From: JBBQAA01 sp038276395
Lineage (GTDB): Bacteria > Actinomycetota > Thermoleophilia > Solirubrobacterales > Solirubrobacteraceae
Direction: 5' to 3'
Assembly: GCA_038276395.1 (NCBI GenBank)
Contig: JBBQAA010000017.1
Coordinates: forward strand, 1 to 44,055
Length of the DNA: 44,055 nt
A model generated the notes under the pieces. It made no database searches and was not told the origin of the DNA. It saw only the letters and a program-made list of their open reading frames with translations. Shown here in pieces: positions 40,415-44,055 of this stretch (its first letter is position 1; every line of letters starts with the position of its first letter). A program made the translations under genes and the position numbers.

Positions 40415-41856
40415 CGGCGCCGCGCCGCCTGCTTGCTGCGCTCGCCGGCACGCTCGGCGGCCCGGAGCGCGCCCGCGTCATCGGGCTGCTCGCCGCGGTG
40501 CTCGCCCTCAGCTTCGCCGACACCGCGACGGTCGGAGCGGTGGCCACCGAGCTCAAGCGCTCCCTGCGCATCTCCAACACCGAGCTCGGCCTCCTGCCCG
40601 CGGCCACGGCGTTCGTCGGCGTGCTCATCACGCTGCCGGCGGGCGTCCTCGCCGATCGCGTCGGGCGCGTGCGCCTGCTCGCGGTCGCCGTCGCGCTGTG
40701 GGGCGTGGCCTCGCTGGCGAGCGCGGCCGCGCTCTCCTACTCGATGCTCTTGGCGACCCGCATCGGGCTCGGCCTCGCCGTCGCCGTCGCCGGCCCGGTC
40801 ATTGCCTCGCTGACCGGCGACCTCTTCCCGCCGGAGGAGCGGGCGCGGGTCTACGGCTGGATCCTCACCGGGGAGTTTCTCGGCGCCGGCGTGGGCTTCG
40901 CGCTCGGCGGGAGCCTCGGCGGCGCGCTCGGCTGGCGCGCGGCCTTCGCCTGGCTCGCGCTCCCGGGCGGCGCGCTGGCCTGGGCCCTCGTGCGGTGGCT
41001 GCCGGAGCCGGCTCGCGGCGGCGCGGATCGCCTGGCCGCCCAGGGGCGGGAGGACGATGAGGAGGAGGATCTGCTCCACGCCCAGATCCGCGAGCGCGAC
41101 ATCGAGGCGGAGCCGGAGCGTGTGCCGGCCGGGCAGGTCGGCGAGCTCTCGCTTCCGCGCGCGATCCGCTGGATCCTCAGCATCCCCTCCAACCGCCTGC
41201 TCATCGTCTCCTCGGCGCTCGGGTACTTCTTCTTCGCGGGCGTGCAGACCTTCGCGGTCGTGCTGCTGCGCCACCGCTTCGGGCTGGGCCAGGCCGAGGC
41301 CAGCGGCCTGCTGCTGTTCGTGGGGTCCTCGTCCATCGTCGGGGTGCTCGTGGGCGGCAGGCTCGCCGACGCGTGGACGGCCCGTGGCCGCCTCGACGCG
41401 CGCGTCACGGTGCCCGCGGCCGCCTACCTCGTCGCCGCGGCGCTGCTCGTCCCCGCGCTGCTCGTGACCGGCCTCGCGCTCGCGCTGCCCTTCTTCGTCC
41501 TCGCAGTCGGTGTGCTGGGGATGGCCAACCCTCCGCTCGACGCGGCCCGGCTCGACGTCGTGCCCGGCCGGCTGTGGGGCCGCGGGGAGGCCGCCCGCAC
41601 GCTCCTGCGCCAGCTCGCGACGGCCGGGGCACCCATCGCCTTCGGCGCCTCGGCCGATCTGCTCGGCGGCGGGGGCGGGGGCGCGCTCGCCGGCGCGCGG
41701 GGCGTGACCGGCGACATCCGCGACACCTTCCTGCTCATGCTGCTCGCGCTCGTCGCCGCCGGCCTCATCCTGCTGCGGGCGCGGCGGAGCTTCCCGCAGG
41801 ATGTCGCCACCGCCGCGGCGGCGGAGGGGGCGATGGCGCCGGCCGGGAGCGGGTGA
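40411..41856 (+). CDS. MFS transporter (Spinster-like)
   Basis: Second major-facilitator protein, 481 residues. It starts at GTG 40411 with IGLLAAVLALSFADTATVGAVATELKRSL, has motif A GVLADRVGRVRLLAVAVAL and helix 4-5 RIGLGLAVAVAGPVIASLTGDLFPPEERARVYGWILTGEFLGAGVGFALGG, resembling Spinster-type and hexuronate carriers. The central loop (about residues 205-250) is long and acidic (REDDEEEDLLHAQIRERDIEAE), unusual for the family. A Gly-rich loop (LLGGGGGGALAGARG) lies near the end. Coupled to the previous MFS by a 4-bp overlap; two transporters in one operon could work as importer/exporter or form a pair. Confidence 0.88.
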   Translation: MTAPRRLLAALAGTLGGPERARVIGLLAAVLALSFADTATVGAVATELKRSLRISNTELGLLPAATAFVGVLITLPAGVLADRVGRVRLLAVAVALWGVASLASAAALSYSMLLATRIGLGLAVAVAGPVIASLTGDLFPPEERARVYGWILTGEFLGAGVGFALGGSLGGALGWRAAFAWLALPGGALAWALVRWLPEPARGGADRLAAQGREDDEEEDLLHAQIRERDIEAEPERVPAGQVGELSLPRAIRWILSIPSNRLLIVSSALGYFFFAGVQTFAVVLLRHRFGLGQAEASGLLLFVGSSSIVGVLVGGRLADAWTARGRLDARVTVPAAAYLVAAALLVPALLVTGLALALPFFVLAVGVLGMANPPLDAARLDVVPGRLWGRGEAARTLLRQLATAGAPIAFGASADLLGGGGGGALAGARGVTGDIRDTFLLMLLALVAAGLILLRARRSFPQDVATAAAAEGAMAPAGSG

Positions 41857-41901
41857 GCCCCGTCGGCCCATCGCCCACGATGCCCCGGCCTTCGGCGCGC
41901 G

Positions 41902-43395
41902 CTAACCCTTCTTCTTCGTTTTCTTCTTGTGCCGCACGGGTCCGCTCGGCCGCTTGGCCTTGCCCCGCTCCTGGCCGGGCATCCGGTTGCGCGGCACCGG
42001 GTAGGGCGGCGGCGCCCCCACGCCGCAGCTCATCTCTGCCTGCGCGGGCGTGAGCGTGGGACGGCCGAGGCGCGGGCGCGAGGCGTCGGGTCGCGCGAAG
42101 TTGAACGCCGAGGTGAGGTCCCCCGTGTGCTCGCGCCGCCAGTGGGTGAGGTTCGGCACCTCGGCCCCGAACCTCGTCTCCAGGAAGCGGAGCATCGACG
42201 TGTGGTCGAAGGTGTCGGAGGAGACGAAGCCGCCGCGGGAGAACGGCGAGACGATCAGCATCGGCACGCGGAAGCCGAGCCCGATCGGGCCGCGGATCCC
42301 CTGCGTCACCGCCGGCGGGTGCTTCACGGTGACGAACTCCCCCTTCGTGCCCTTGGGAGGGGTCGGGGGCGCGACGTGGTCGAAGAACCCGCCGTTCTCG
42401 TCCCAGGTGATGAAGAGCGCGGTCTTCTCCCACGCCTTGCGGTTCTTCATGAGCGCCGAGACGACGTCGTAGGCCGCCCGCTCTCCGGCCTGCGCGCTCG
42501 AGAACCCGGGATGCTCGCTCTCGGCCAGCGAGGTCAGGATCCAGGAGACCTTGGGCAGCCGGCCGCCCTTGATGTCGGCGAGGAAGTCCTGCGGGTAGGT
42601 CGGATCCAGGCCGCGAGCCTTGAGCCGGCCGTTGGTCTGGAAGGACTTGAAATAGGGGAGCACGTTGTCGAGCACCCCACCGCTCGTGGACGAGTAGACC
42701 TTCCACGGGATCCGCCGCGCGGAGAGTTGCTCGGGCATCGTCGTCCAGCGGAACTTCCCGGCCAGGTCTCCCCGCTTGCCGACCAGGGTCTGGAGCAGCG
42801 GCCCGCCCTTGTGGCCCGCGGGGTCGAGCGTGGCCGACATGGAGTAGAGCCGGTTGGGGTCGGTCGGCCCCATGACCGAGCAGTGGTAGCCGTCGCATAG
42901 GGTGAAGGCGTCGGCCAGGCGGTAGTAGAAGGGTATGTCCTCACGCCGGTAGTAGCCCATGGTCAGCGGTCCGGCGCCGGGGCCGTCGTCCTTCAGGTGC
43001 TCGGCCACGAAGCGGTTCATGCGGCCGTGGTTCCAGGAGCGGTGCTGCGCGCCCCACTCGTGGGTGATGTCGCTCGTGCAGTAGCCGGACTCGTTCTTGC
43101 GGTCGATGTGGAAGGGCTCGAGCACGCCGCCGTTGCGGTCGAAGCCGTGTTGGCGGAAGGCCGCCCGGCCGCGCTTGTCGGCGAAGCCGCGCACGCCGCG
43201 GTAGGTGCCGAAGTAGTGGTCGAAGGAGCGGTTCTCCTGGATCAGGAAGACGACGTGCTCGATGTCCTTGAGCGAGCCGGGACGGCGCGGCGCGGCGAGC
43301 GCCGCCTCGACCCACGGGTCGAGGCCGGCGGCGGCGAGACCGAGGCCCGCGCCCGCGGCGCCGGCGGAGGACAGGAACTGACGTCGGGTGCGCAC
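41902..43395 (-). CDS. Tat-exported phosphoesterase (phospholipase C/acid phosphatase family)
   Basis: A 497-residue secreted phosphoesterase. The N-terminus has a twin-arginine signal, RTRRQFLSSAGAAGAGLGLAAAGL, beginning at GTG 43395 with AGGAGC upstream. The family signature HVVFLIQENRSFDHYFGTYRGVRGF (E54, N55 metal/active-site region) and YHCSVMGPTDPNRLYSMSAT, TWDENGGFFDHVAPP, GLGFRVPMLIVSPFSRGGFV are those of PF04185-type enzymes, which cleave phospholipids or other phosphodiesters. The C-terminal tail is Lys-rich (RHKKKTKKKG). Extracellular function in phosphate scavenging is likely. Divergent from the UspA-like gene. Confidence 0.92.
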   Translation of the reverse strand: MRTRRQFLSSAGAAGAGLGLAAAGLDPWVEAALAAPRRPGSLKDIEHVVFLIQENRSFDHYFGTYRGVRGFADKRGRAAFRQHGFDRNGGVLEPFHIDRKNESGYCTSDITHEWGAQHRSWNHGRMNRFVAEHLKDDGPGAGPLTMGYYRREDIPFYYRLADAFTLCDGYHCSVMGPTDPNRLYSMSATLDPAGHKGGPLLQTLVGKRGDLAGKFRWTTMPEQLSARRIPWKVYSSTSGGVLDNVLPYFKSFQTNGRLKARGLDPTYPQDFLADIKGGRLPKVSWILTSLAESEHPGFSSAQAGERAAYDVVSALMKNRKAWEKTALFITWDENGGFFDHVAPPTPPKGTKGEFVTVKHPPAVTQGIRGPIGLGFRVPMLIVSPFSRGGFVSSDTFDHTSMLRFLETRFGAEVPNLTHWRREHTGDLTSAFNFARPDASRPRLGRPTLTPAQAEMSCGVGAPPPYPVPRNRMPGQERGKAKRPSGPVRHKKKTKKKG

Positions 43396-43511
43396 GATTG
43401 AAAGAGCTCCTTCTGGGGGCGAAGGGCAGACCCTACCGGACCGCCGGGGGCGGGGGCCTCGGTTACCCTGCACTTGCAGGTACCGCTCGTCACGAGGATC
43501 GGAGCACCGTC

Positions 43512-43943
43512 ATGCCCCGCCGGATCCTTCTCGTCGCCAACCAGACCGCCGCGACCCCGGCGCTGCTCGAAGCGGTGCGGGCTCGCGCCGAGGCCGGGGA
43601 TGCGCAGTTCCACCTCGTGGTGCCCGCCACATCGCACGGACTGCACCGCGTGGTCGACCCGGAGGACGCGGGCACGCCGGAGGCGGAGCGGGCGCTGGCC
43701 GCCGCGCTGCCCGTGCTCGAGGAGGCGGCGGGCGGAGCAGTGACCGGGGAGGTGGGGGACGGCAGTCCGCTGACCGCGATCGAGGACGCCGTCAACGCGG
43801 GCGCCTACGACGAGATCGTCATCTCCACCCTGCCCACCCGCCTCTCGCGCTGGATGAAGCTCGACCTGCCGAGCAAGGCCAAGGGCTTCGGGCTGCCGGT
43901 GGCGCACGTCGTGCCGGACGAGCCGGACGAGCCGGACGCCTGA
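43512..43943 (+). CDS. UspA-like small protein
   Basis: A 143-residue protein with a universal-stress-type alpha/beta fold: RRILLVANQTAATPALLEAVRARAEAGDAQFHLVVPAT at the start, then PVLEEAAGGAVTGEVGDGSPLTAIEDAVNAGAYDEIVISTLPTRLSRWMKLDLPSKAKGFGLPVAHVVPDEPDEP. The G-x-x-x-S/T-x-x-x nucleotide motif is replaced by S-T-L-P-T-R-L-S-R, so ATP binding is not assured. ATG 43512 with GGAG upstream. It is divergent from the phosphoesterase by 116 bp, where an inverted repeat (CTGCACTTGCAG, 43468-43479) could be a control site. Confidence 0.8.
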   Translation: MPRRILLVANQTAATPALLEAVRARAEAGDAQFHLVVPATSHGLHRVVDPEDAGTPEAERALAAALPVLEEAAGGAVTGEVGDGSPLTAIEDAVNAGAYDEIVISTLPTRLSRWMKLDLPSKAKGFGLPVAHVVPDEPDEPDA

Positions 43944-44055
43944 CGGCCTCGGGTGGGCTCGCAGGTCAACTAGGGCCCCTGGCCCGCGGGCCGGCTCGAT
44001 GCGAACGAGCCTCGCCACCGGGACCTCGACAGCTCTGTCTTCGCCCGGCCCCACA
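43944..44055. other. Terminal 112 bp, no gene seen
   Basis: After the UspA-like stop a GC-rich palindromic stretch (GGCCCGCGGGCC near 43981) may terminate transcription. Nothing else is supportable before the window ends. Confidence 0.4.

Noticed and set aside
38777..41871. Two minus-strand frames of over 500 codons opposite the MFS genes
   Set aside because: Arg/Gly/Glu/His-rich, no hydrophobic or domain pattern; the plus strand has clear 12-helix transporters.
1..44055. CRISPR arrays, tRNA or rRNA genes
   Set aside because: No regularly spaced repeats or tRNA/rRNA-like sequences were noticed on either strand by eye; a dedicated scan (tRNAscan-SE, CRISPR finder) would be decisive.

Overview
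The window is about 44 kb of very GC-rich chromosome with dense, mostly operonic genes, frequent GTG starts and many 4-bp ATGA/GTGA stop-start overlaps. The gene set (fused PafBC-type WYL regulator, HrcA/CIRCE-type groES-groEL, Nei2-like glycosylase, family-5 uracil-DNA glycosylase, full-length Lhr, long-form RmlA, secreted proteins with Ala/Arg-rich leaders) points to a high-GC actinobacterium. A Thermoleophilia (Solirubrobacterales) origin is my best inference, not something proved by the sequence. No tRNA, rRNA, CRISPR array or intact mobile element was seen.

Layout. 1-1.3 kb: groES and truncated groEL on the minus strand, with a sigma-70-type promoter and a CIRCE operator. 1.3-3.8 kb: Crp/Fnr regulator-NUDIX-ASCH operon and a divergent ATP-grasp gene. 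3.8-5.4 kb: ECF sigma factor overlapping a DUF4349 membrane protein. 5.4-8.3 kb: secreted protein, Nei2-GDPD pair and a frameshifted hydrolase. 8.3-10.4 kb: PAS-GGDEF cyclase and a divergent Rossmann protein. 10.4-19.5 kb: one long minus-strand series, PPOX - rmlA - rmlD - rmlB - tetR - udgB - lhr, nearly all translationally coupled. 19.5-26 kb: an accessory-looking stretch holding a deleted retron-type reverse transcriptase, a strong 45-nt hairpin, fused pafBC, a broken secreted protein, a cupin, a decayed VapBC pair, a YhaM-like nuclease, and a broken hydrolase running into a membrane gene. 26-30.8 kb: lipoprotein beta-propeller, methyltransferase, membrane cytochrome b/molybdopterin fusion, membrane protein and PhaC-like hydrolase. 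30.9-37.7 kb: acyl-CoA dehydrogenase, secreted propeller, then a second decayed stretch (small secreted protein, CoA-transferase with internal deletion, two coiled-coil proteins, frameshifted beta-lactamase). 37.8-44 kb: glutamate/leucine-type dehydrogenase, two coupled MFS transporters, a Tat phosphoesterase/phospholipase C and a divergent UspA-like protein.

The most notable signals are the reverse-transcriptase relic (N- and C-terminal ends preserved, catalytic middle lost) beside a two-tier hairpin; a short palindrome (GGGAC/GTCCC arms) that recurs between genes and inside lhr; and a pseudogene load concentrated in accessory genes while long housekeeping genes, including the 4.4-kb lhr, stay open. 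That contrast favours genuine gene decay over random sequencing error, although two internal deletions deserve an assembly check.
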